Assembly: GCA_947168525.1 (NCBI GenBank)
Contig: CAMVMG010000001.1
Span: 372,001-436,000 of the forward strand
Source: an uncultured Bacteroidales bacterium
GTDB lineage: Bacteria; Bacteroidota; Bacteroidia; Bacteroidales; UBA932
Direction: 5' to 3'
Length of the DNA stretch: 64,000 nt
The notes under the pieces are model-generated. The model had not been told where the DNA came from. It searched no databases and saw only the letters and a list, made by a program, of their open reading frames with translations. This document shows positions 57,567-64,000 of the stretch, in pieces. The position numbers and the translations under genes were made by a program. How positions within the stretch are numbered: the stretch's first letter is position 1; every line of letters begins with the position of its first letter.

Positions 57567-60164
57567 ATGACTATTAAACGGCTCATCTGTGCAGCGCTTC
57601 TGCTTCTGGCGGGAATCTCCCTTCGGGCGCAGACTTCGCGCAGTTCCATCGAGATAGATTATACGCATCCGCAAAAATATGTGGTGGGCGGCGTTGGCGT
57701 GGAGGGAAACCAATACTTCAACGAGCGCCAGATTCTCCAGCAGACCGGCTTGCAGCGTGGCATGGAGGTGACGGTGCCCGGCGAGGATATCACCAGCATT
57801 GTCTCCCGTCTGGTGGCCCAGCGCTATTTCGAGGACGTGGCCGTGGTGGTGGATTCGCTGTGCGCCACCCGGGATACCGCCTGGTTCAAGATTGTGGTGC
57901 GGGAGCGTCCCCGTGTGTCGCGCTGGACCTACAGCGGCGTCAAATCCGGCGAGCGCAAGGATATCCAGGACCGTCTGAACCTCCGTCCCGGCCGAGAGTA
58001 TTCCGACTACGTGAAAAACGCCTCCGTAGACATTATCAAGCGGTATTATAAGGAAAAGGGCTACCTGAACGTGAAGGTAGATGTAGACACCCAGCGGGAC
58101 TCCATGATCCGCAGCGCCATCCGGGTGAACTTCAACATCGACAAGGGCAAGAAGGTCCGTATCAGGAACATTAACTTCATTGGCAACAACCAGGATGTGA
58201 CAGACTACAAACTGGCCAAGAACATGAAGGAAACCCACTCAAACCGCTGGTACAACTTCTTCAAGTCCAAGAAGTTCAAGGAAAAGGAGTACCAGACAGA
58301 CCGCAAGACGGTCCTGAACGCCTTCAACGAGGCCGGTTACCGGGATGCCCGCCTGGTGAGGGATTCCATCTATTACTCGGACGACAAGCACCTTAATATA
58401 GATATGGTGTTCGACCAGGGCAAGCGCTACTATTTCCGCAATATCACCTGGACCGGCAACTCCGTCTACCCCTCCGAAGTCCTCAACGAAATCCTCCAGA
58501 TCAAGAAAGGGGACATCTACGACATGGTCACCCTGGACAAGCGCCTGAACGGCGGCGGAAAGGAGTCGGACTACGATGTGTCCAAGATGTACAAGGACAA
58601 CGGCTTCCTCTTTTTCCGGGTAACTCCCGTGGAAGTGAACATCCAGAACGATTCCGTGGATGTGGAACTGCGCATCTCCGAGGGCAAGCCGGCCGTCCTG
58701 AACGAAGTTGTCATCAACGGCAACGACCTCACCAACGAACGGGTGGTCCGCCGGCAGGTCATGACCCGTCCCGGCTACCTGTTCCGCCAGACAGACTTCG
58801 AGCGTTCCATCCGCGAAATCGCCTCCATGGGCCAGTTCGATGCAGAGCAGATTATGAGCCCTACCGGCTATGCCGTACTGCCCAACCAGCTCAACAACAC
58901 GGTGGACGTTGTCTATAACGTCACCGAAAAACCGTCTTCCCAGCTGGAACTCTCCGGCGGTTGGGGCGCCGGCACCTTCGTGCTCACGGCGGGTGTCAGT
59001 TTCAACAACTTTTCCACCTACCGGATGTTCGAAAAGAAAGCCTGGCGGCCCGTGCCCCTGGGAGACGCCCAGAACCTGGCTTTCCGTTTCCAGACCAACG
59101 GACGCTATTATACCAACCTCAGCGCCAGCTTCACGGAACCCTGGCTCTTCGGGAAAAAACCCACCTCGCTGAACATCTCCGGCTATTATTCCAGGATGAC
59201 AGATGCGTATTACAATTCTTCGTACTGGATTACGGGCATCCTCAACGCTACCGCCAGCTTCGAGGTATTCGGCTTCAGCGCCGGTATCGGTACGCGGCTC
59301 AAGTGGCCGGACAACTACTTCGTGCTGTACAATAACCTAAGCTGGCAGACATACAAGCTGCACAACTGGACCAGCTCGTATTTCGCCTTCAACGAGGGTA
59401 TTTCCAATAACCTGAGTTACACCATCTCGTTGTCCCGCAACTCATCGGACCAGCAGATCTATCCCCGTACGGGTTCCGAATTCTCCGCGTCCCTGCAGTT
59501 CACTCCGCCGTATTCCCTGTTCCGCAAGCACACCTACGACGACGACGGAAACAAGGTTCCGGTGGCCAGCTGGAAAGACATTAACTACGACGAGTGGACG
59601 TCGGCCCAGCGTTACAAGTGGATTGAATACCACAAGTGGAAGTTCAGCGGCACCGTCTATTCCCGGCTCATCGGCGACCTGGTCCTGATGACCCGCGCCC
59701 AGTTCGGCTATCTGGGCTACTACAACCGCAACTGGGGCTATTCTCCGTTCGAGAACTTCCAGGTGGGCGGCGACGGCATGTCCGGCTATGTGACATATGG
59801 CGCAGAGATCGTTTCCCTGCGCGGCTACGAAGACTATTCCCTTACCCCGCGTAAACTCACTCCGTACAGCCAGCGCGGAGAAAGTTTCGCCGGCAATGTG
59901 TACGATAAATTCACGGTAGAGCTCCGTTATCCCGTGATCCTGCAGCCCCAGAGCACCATTTTCGTGCTGGCCTTCCTGGAAGGCGGTAACTGCTGGGCCG
60001 ATATCCGGGAGTTCAATCCGTTCCAGATTAAGCGCAGCGCCGGTGTAGGCGTGCGCGTATTCCTCCCGATGATCGGCCTGCTGGGCGTAGACTGGGGCTA
60101 CGGCTTCGACGACGCCGTAAACGGCGGCAGTCAGTTCCATTTTGTGCTGGGCCAGCAGTTTTAG
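57567..60164 (+). CDS. bamA: outer membrane protein assembly factor BamA
   Basis: 865 residues: signal peptide (ending GISLRAQ), five POTRA domains (about 45-430) and a C-terminal 16-strand beta barrel with the conserved VGGDGMSGYV-type region and an end with LLGVDWGYGFDDAV and a terminal Phe. BamA inserts barrel proteins into the outer membrane together with BamD. Confidence 0.96.
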   Translation: MTIKRLICAALLLLAGISLRAQTSRSSIEIDYTHPQKYVVGGVGVEGNQYFNERQILQQTGLQRGMEVTVPGEDITSIVSRLVAQRYFEDVAVVVDSLCATRDTAWFKIVVRERPRVSRWTYSGVKSGERKDIQDRLNLRPGREYSDYVKNASVDIIKRYYKEKGYLNVKVDVDTQRDSMIRSAIRVNFNIDKGKKVRIRNINFIGNNQDVTDYKLAKNMKETHSNRWYNFFKSKKFKEKEYQTDRKTVLNAFNEAGYRDARLVRDSIYYSDDKHLNIDMVFDQGKRYYFRNITWTGNSVYPSEVLNEILQIKKGDIYDMVTLDKRLNGGGKESDYDVSKMYKDNGFLFFRVTPVEVNIQNDSVDVELRISEGKPAVLNEVVINGNDLTNERVVRRQVMTRPGYLFRQTDFERSIREIASMGQFDAEQIMSPTGYAVLPNQLNNTVDVVYNVTEKPSSQLELSGGWGAGTFVLTAGVSFNNFSTYRMFEKKAWRPVPLGDAQNLAFRFQTNGRYYTNLSASFTEPWLFGKKPTSLNISGYYSRMTDAYYNSSYWITGILNATASFEVFGFSAGIGTRLKWPDNYFVLYNNLSWQTYKLHNWTSSYFAFNEGISNNLSYTISLSRNSSDQQIYPRTGSEFSASLQFTPPYSLFRKHTYDDDGNKVPVASWKDINYDEWTSAQRYKWIEYHKWKFSGTVYSRLIGDLVLMTRAQFGYLGYYNRNWGYSPFENFQVGGDGMSGYVTYGAEIVSLRGYEDYSLTPRKLTPYSQRGESFAGNVYDKFTVELRYPVILQPQSTIFVLAFLEGGNCWADIREFNPFQIKRSAGVGVRVFLPMIGLLGVDWGYGFDDAVNGGSQFHFVLGQQF

Positions 60165-60224
60165 GCACTTAATTTGATAATAGAAACAACGTAATACGGA
60201 TACAAACAAAAAATTAGTGAAGAT

Positions 60225-60785
60225 ATGAAAAAGTTTTTCTTGATTGCCCTTGCGGCACTGGCAAGCATTACCTTGTCCGCACAGCAGTTCGCCCGCGTGA
60301 ATTTCAATGAACTGGTTATGCTGATGCCGGAAATGGACCAGGCCCGCGAAGTGTTCACCGCTTCCCAGAAAGAGGCCGACGAAACCTATGGCGCCATGGT
60401 AGAGGAATACCAGAGCAAGATGACCCAGTATCAGCAGAAGCAGGCCAGCTGGACCGCCGCTATCCGCGAAAGCAAAGAGCGTGAGCTGGTAGACATCCAG
60501 AACCGTCTTCAGGAATTCCAGCAGACCATCTCCCAGGAGCTCCAGCAGCAGCAGAACCAGCTGATGGCCCCCATCCAGGAGAAAGCCCAGAAGGCCGTGG
60601 CAGACTTGGCAAAGGCCAAAGGCTTCGCCGCCGTGTTCGACCAGGCTTCTTTCCTGTTCTTTGACGAGTCCGCCATCGTAGACCTCACCCCGGATGCCCG
60701 CAAGGCCCTGAACATCCCTGCAGACCGAACGCTGGAGAGCCTCCAGGCAGAGCTGCAGGCCCAGGCCGCTGCCGCTCAGAAGTAA
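60225..60785 (+). CDS. skp: periplasmic chaperone OmpH/Skp
   Basis: 186 residues with a cleavable signal peptide (MKKFFLIALAALASITLSAQ) and the Skp layout: QFARVNFNELVMLMPEMDQA, two helical arms rich in Q/E/K and a final strand GFAAVFDQASFLFFD. It lies 60 bases after bamA, as in many Bacteroidetes, and should ferry outer-membrane proteins to BamA. Confidence 0.92.
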   Translation: MKKFFLIALAALASITLSAQQFARVNFNELVMLMPEMDQAREVFTASQKEADETYGAMVEEYQSKMTQYQQKQASWTAAIRESKERELVDIQNRLQEFQQTISQELQQQQNQLMAPIQEKAQKAVADLAKAKGFAAVFDQASFLFFDESAIVDLTPDARKALNIPADRTLESLQAELQAQAAAAQK

Positions 60786-60807
60786 TCCGGTTTTTTTCTT
60801 AAATATT

Positions 60808-60840
60808 TATTGGGAATTCCCTTTTTATTCTTTACATTTG
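60808..60840 (+). promoter_or_regulatory. gdhA promoter
   Basis: TACATTTG at 60833-60840 with a weak -33 (ATTG at 60809-60812), 20 bases apart; about 60 bases of leader follow. Confidence 0.55.
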
Positions 60841-60902
60841 TAACGGAATAAAAGTGAATTCCTAATTTTTTATAACCATAACACAGAACAAAACCAAGTA
60901 TC

Positions 60903-62246
60903 ATGAAAACGACTGACATCATGGCACGCCTCCAGGCCAAGTATCCTCTGGAGAAAGAGTATCTGCAGGCTGTTCAGGAAGTGCTGGAATCCATCGAGGA
61001 AGTGTACAACCAGCATCCGGAGTTCGAGAAGGCAAAGATCGTGGAGCGTCTGGTAGAGCCGGACCGTATCTTTACCTTCCGTGTCACCTGGATCGACGAC
61101 AAGGGAGAGGTCCAGACCAACACTGGCTACCGTATCCAGTTCAACAGTGCCATCGGTCCCTATAAGGGTGGTCTCCGCTTCCACAAGGCAGTCACTCCTT
61201 CCATGCTCAAGTTCCTGGGCTTCGAGCAAACCTTCAAGAATGCCCTCACTACCCTTCCGATGGGTGGCGCCAAGGGCGGCTCCGACTTCGACCCCGTGGG
61301 CAAATCCAACGACGAAATCATGCGTTTCTGCCAGGCCTTTATGCTGGAACTTTGGAACTGTATCGGCCCGGATCAGGATATCCCTGCAGGTGATGTGGGC
61401 GTGGGCGGCCGTGAAATTGGCTACCTCTACGGAATGTACAAGAAACTGGCCCGCCAGTACAACACCGGCGTCCTTACCGGTAAGGGCGGCACCTGGGGCG
61501 GAAGTATCCTCCGTCCTGAGGCCACCGGCTTTGGCGCACTCTACTTCACCCAGCATCTTCTCCAGAAGGCCGGCAAGGACATCAAGGGCAAGAAAGTGGC
61601 CCTCTCCGGCTTCGGCAATGTAGCCTGGGGCGCCGCTACCAAGGCCCGTGAACTGGGCGCCAGGGTGGTGGCCATTTCCGGTCCCGACGGCGTGTGCGAG
61701 ATTCCTGACGGCATCACTCCGGAAATGATCGACTACATGCTGGTCATGCGCGCTTCCAACCGCAACAAGGTGCAGGACATGGCCGACAAATTCCCCGGCC
61801 AGGCCAAGTTCACCGCCGGCAAGAAGTCCTGGAGCATTCCTGTGGACATCGCTCTCCCTTGCGCCTTCCAGAACGAGCTTTCTGAAGACGACGCCAAAGA
61901 GCTGAAGGCCAACGGTTGCTGGTGCTGCTGCGAGGTCTCCAACATGGGCTGCCAGCCCGGAGCCATCCATTTCTTCCAGCACAACGGTATCCTCTTCGCC
62001 CCCGGCAAGGCTGTAAACGCAGGCGGCGTGGCCACTTCCGGCCTGGAGATGACCCAGAACGCAGAGCACATCAGCTGGGACGCCAAGGAGGTGGACGAAA
62101 AACTCCACTTCATCATGAAGAGCATCCACGAGCAGTGTGTCAAGTACGGCACCCAGCCGGACGGCAGCGTGGACTATGTGAAGGGCGCCAATATCGCCGG
62201 ATTCATGAAGGTGGCCACCGCCATGCTCGAGCAGGGCACCATCTAG
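60903..62246 (+). CDS. gdhA: NADP-type glutamate dehydrogenase
   Basis: 447 residues. GPYKGGLRFHKAVTPSMLKF, the catalytic-lysine stretch LPMGGAKGGSDFDP and the nucleotide-binding VALSGFGNVAWGAA are present. It makes glutamate from 2-oxoglutarate and ammonia. Cofactor choice (NADP) is inferred from the close match to the NADP-dependent, hexameric subgroup. It has its own promoter and terminator. Confidence 0.96.
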   Translation: MKTTDIMARLQAKYPLEKEYLQAVQEVLESIEEVYNQHPEFEKAKIVERLVEPDRIFTFRVTWIDDKGEVQTNTGYRIQFNSAIGPYKGGLRFHKAVTPSMLKFLGFEQTFKNALTTLPMGGAKGGSDFDPVGKSNDEIMRFCQAFMLELWNCIGPDQDIPAGDVGVGGREIGYLYGMYKKLARQYNTGVLTGKGGTWGGSILRPEATGFGALYFTQHLLQKAGKDIKGKKVALSGFGNVAWGAATKARELGARVVAISGPDGVCEIPDGITPEMIDYMLVMRASNRNKVQDMADKFPGQAKFTAGKKSWSIPVDIALPCAFQNELSEDDAKELKANGCWCCCEVSNMGCQPGAIHFFQHNGILFAPGKAVNAGGVATSGLEMTQNAEHISWDAKEVDEKLHFIMKSIHEQCVKYGTQPDGSVDYVKGANIAGFMKVATAMLEQGTI

Positions 62247-62271
62247 GAATCTATTTATCTTATCAGTAGTG

Positions 62272-62311
62272 AAATCTCCCGGGAAAATCCTTCCGGGAGA
62301 TTTCTTTTTTT
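62272..62311 (+). terminator. gdhA terminator
   Basis: AAATCTCCCGG and CCGGGAGATTT form an 11-bp perfect stem with a 10-base loop, then CTTTTTTT. Confidence 0.93.
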
Positions 62312-62313
62312 CG

Positions 62314-62321
62314 TATCTTTG
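62314..62321 (+). promoter_or_regulatory. -7 element of the M49-like gene
   Basis: TATCTTTG directly after the gdhA terminator, 29 bases before the ATG at 62351. Confidence 0.55.
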
Positions 62322-62350
62322 CAAACTTTAAATGAATCAATTGAGATAGA

Positions 62351-63949
62351 ATGAAAAAACTTGTAATCGCACTGGGTCTCCTGGTCTTTCTGGCCAGCTC
62401 CTGCGAGGAGCACCGGACCAAATCGGCCCGGCTTATGGAGAACTATGCACTGGTGACCATTCCCGCTCCGGACCTTTCGGGAATTACCGATAATGGCAAG
62501 GAGGTCCTGAACCTTTACCGTTTTGCCGCCGATGAGGCCGACAAGATTTACTGGGAGCAGAATTTCGGCGACAAGGCCGCAATGGAAGCCTTGGAAGATA
62601 CGGACCAGAGAGAATATGCCCTGATCAACTACGGCCCCTGGGACCGCATCGATGGCAAGCCCTTCGTGGCCGGCTATGAAGCCAAACCCGCCGGTGCCTG
62701 CTTCTATCCGAAAGACATGACCGCCCAGGAGTTCGACTCCTTCCAGGACCCGGACAAGCGCAGCCCGTTCACCCTGGTGACCCGGGATGCGGACGGTTCG
62801 CTCAAAACGGTGTGGTATCATGATGCCTATGCCGGCCATATCGAAAAAATCGCAGATTATCTCCAGGCCGCTGCCGACATCACCATCAAGCCCAGCGTCC
62901 GGGATTACCTGCTCAAGAAGATCGACGGCCTTCGGACCGACAATTATTACGAGAGTGACAAGGCCTGGTTGGAAATGACCGACAGCAAGATGGACCTGGT
63001 GATCGGCCCCAATGAGACCGTGGACGATGCCCTGTATGGCATCAAGGCTTCTTATGGCGCCTACGTGCTGTTGAAAAACCTGGACCGTACCGCAGAGCTG
63101 GCCAAGCTCACGGCCCGTCTGCCGGAGATCCAGCAGCTGCTGCCCGGCGACCCGGCCTACCATGCCTTCGTTCCCGGCACCGAGTCTGATATCTTTTCCT
63201 GCGACGTGATCTACTACGGCGGCTACACCAACGCCGGCTTCAAGGTCATCGCCATCAACTTCCCCTACGACACCAAGGTCCAGGAAGAACTGGGCACCCG
63301 CACCATCCTTTTTGACAACATCATCCGCGAGAAATTCAATCGTACGGTATTCCCCGTAGGCATGCAGCTTCTGGAAGGGGAGCATCAGGCCCACCTGGAT
63401 GCATCGGCCTTCTACTGGGAGATTGTCTTCCGTGAGGTGGCCAAGGGACTGGGCGTAAAGGAAACCGTGAACGGAAAAGGCACGGTGACCGAGGCTCTGG
63501 GCAACGAGGCCCTGCTTTGGGAAAAGGCCAAGTCCAACGTGCTGGGCACCTGGCTCTGCGCCAGGGAGGTGGAGGCCCACCGGATCTCCGCCCTCATCCA
63601 GAAAGAAGACGTCCTGGCCACCTTCGTGGCCAATATCCTCCGTTCCTGCCGTTTCGGCGGCGTGGATCCCACGGGCCAGGCCAGCCTGATGGTATATAAC
63701 TATCTGGTGGAGCAGGGCGCCCTTTCGCGCCATGAGTCCGGCCGGTATACGATCCACTACGCCAAGACCTGGGATGCCCTGGAGTCGCTCGGCGCCCTCA
63801 TTCTCAAGACCCAGGCCACCGGCGACATCGACACGGCCCGCTCCTTCGCAGCCAAATATGCCGTGAACTGTCCCGCCCTGGAGGCCGACAAGGTTACCCT
63901 GGAGCTGGAGAAAATCCCGGTGGATATCCGTTTCGCTTATGAAAGATAA
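62351..63949 (+). CDS. M49 (dipeptidyl-peptidase III family) lipoprotein without zinc-binding histidines
   Basis: 532 residues with a lipoprotein signal (VFLASSCEE). The body follows the Bacteroidetes M49-like proteins: NLYRFAADEADKIYWEQNFG, YALINYGPWDRIDGKPFV, KNTINGKGTV-like KETVNGKGTVTEAL and the late FGGVDPTGQASLMVYNYL. The metal motif HExxxH/HExxH is degenerate: where active relatives have HEVAHGLG this protein has R361-E-V-A-K365-GLG. Both zinc-ligand histidines are replaced, although the Glu and the downstream Glu391 remain. It is therefore probably not an active metallopeptidase. It may bind peptides or act as a scaffold in the outer-membrane or periplasmic space. Confidence 0.82.
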   Translation: MKKLVIALGLLVFLASSCEEHRTKSARLMENYALVTIPAPDLSGITDNGKEVLNLYRFAADEADKIYWEQNFGDKAAMEALEDTDQREYALINYGPWDRIDGKPFVAGYEAKPAGACFYPKDMTAQEFDSFQDPDKRSPFTLVTRDADGSLKTVWYHDAYAGHIEKIADYLQAAADITIKPSVRDYLLKKIDGLRTDNYYESDKAWLEMTDSKMDLVIGPNETVDDALYGIKASYGAYVLLKNLDRTAELAKLTARLPEIQQLLPGDPAYHAFVPGTESDIFSCDVIYYGGYTNAGFKVIAINFPYDTKVQEELGTRTILFDNIIREKFNRTVFPVGMQLLEGEHQAHLDASAFYWEIVFREVAKGLGVKETVNGKGTVTEALGNEALLWEKAKSNVLGTWLCAREVEAHRISALIQKEDVLATFVANILRSCRFGGVDPTGQASLMVYNYLVEQGALSRHESGRYTIHYAKTWDALESLGALILKTQATGDIDTARSFAAKYAVNCPALEADKVTLELEKIPVDIRFAYER

Positions 63950-63961
63950 AAATACGTTATA

Positions 63962-64000
63962 ATGGCAAAGAAATTCAATCTCAAGTACTGGGTGTTCCTG
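63962..64000 (+). CDS. start of a further gene (cut by the window edge)
   Basis: Only 13 codons are visible (MAKKFNLKYWVFL), starting 12 bases after the M49-like gene stop. The hydrophobic turn at the end hints at a membrane segment, but no family can be named. Confidence 0.5.
   Translation, partial: MAKKFNLKYWVFL

Overview
The window is about 64 kb of GC-rich chromosome from a member of the Bacteroidales. The evidence is lineage-typical gene content (NigD-like and DUF4988-type lipoproteins, a zincin-like DUF3810 protein, Bacteroidetes-type MraY, RpoZ and BamD) and at least fifteen copies of the Bacteroidetes -7 promoter element TAnnTTTG, several with a TTTG -33 element 19-20 bases upstream. 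The high GC and gene mix fit an uncultured gut or rumen Bacteroidales; I cannot name a genus. Both ends cut through genes.

Layout. 1-5.1 kb: a thioredoxin-like fragment, a lipoprotein, and a small envelope/regulator cluster (TPR-LuxR regulator, exported protein, OmpA protein with two zinc ribbons, stand-alone LuxR helix-turn-helix protein). 5.1-7.7 kb: an internally deleted ORF6N gene with its palindromic operator, tRNA-Ser(CGA), a small membrane protein and NhaC. 7.8-9.8 kb: an overlapping murein-recycling pair (NlpC/P60 endopeptidase and Ala-Glu epimerase). 9.8-12.6 kb: pnp and rpsO. 12.7-18.1 kb: an OmpA porin followed by a 1326-residue collagen-like lipoprotein with codon use expected of a very abundant protein. 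18.1-19.6 kb: a scar region with a deleted integrase, a DUF1573 gene, an OmpA fragment and twin palindromic repeats. 19.7-22.8 kb: gltX, truB, rpiB. 22.8-38.1 kb: the complete division and cell-wall (dcw) cluster on the minus strand, transcribed mraZ-rsmH-ftsL-ftsI-murE-mraY-murD-ftsW-murG-murC-ftsQ-ftsA-ftsZ, most genes overlapping or nearly touching, with four phased MraZ boxes next to its promoter. 38.2-46.5 kb: rpoN, a SPOR protein, a LEA-like lipoprotein, miaB, a DUF3810 protein, upp, radC and a carboxyltransferase. 46.6 kb: tRNA-His. 46.7-55.9 kb: an envelope/repair gene row on the minus strand (Skp-like lipoprotein, glycosyltransferase, LysM protein, trxB, bamD, rpoZ, recN, a Fur-family regulator, NigD-like lipoprotein) and pdxJ. 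56-64 kb, plus strand: nadK, uppS, bamA, skp, gdhA, an M49-like lipoprotein and the start of one more gene.

Most of the window is housekeeping: peptidoglycan precursor synthesis and division (dcw, uppS), outer-membrane assembly (bamA, bamD, skp) and translation/tRNA functions. The most unusual observation is a set of palindromic DNA elements lying in frame inside three essential-type enzymes (truB, rsmH, murE), where each encodes an extra peptide at a position where relatives have none. Two of them share a 23-base core although they lie in opposite orientations relative to the reading frame and have different arms. This resembles in principle the protein-coding palindromic elements of Rickettsia and is the best candidate here for something undescribed. 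Other points worth attention are an M49 peptidase homolog lacking both histidines of its zinc motif, a carboxyltransferase whose biotinyl-like domain lacks the acceptor lysine motif, and several promoters that sit 5-12 bases from the start codon.
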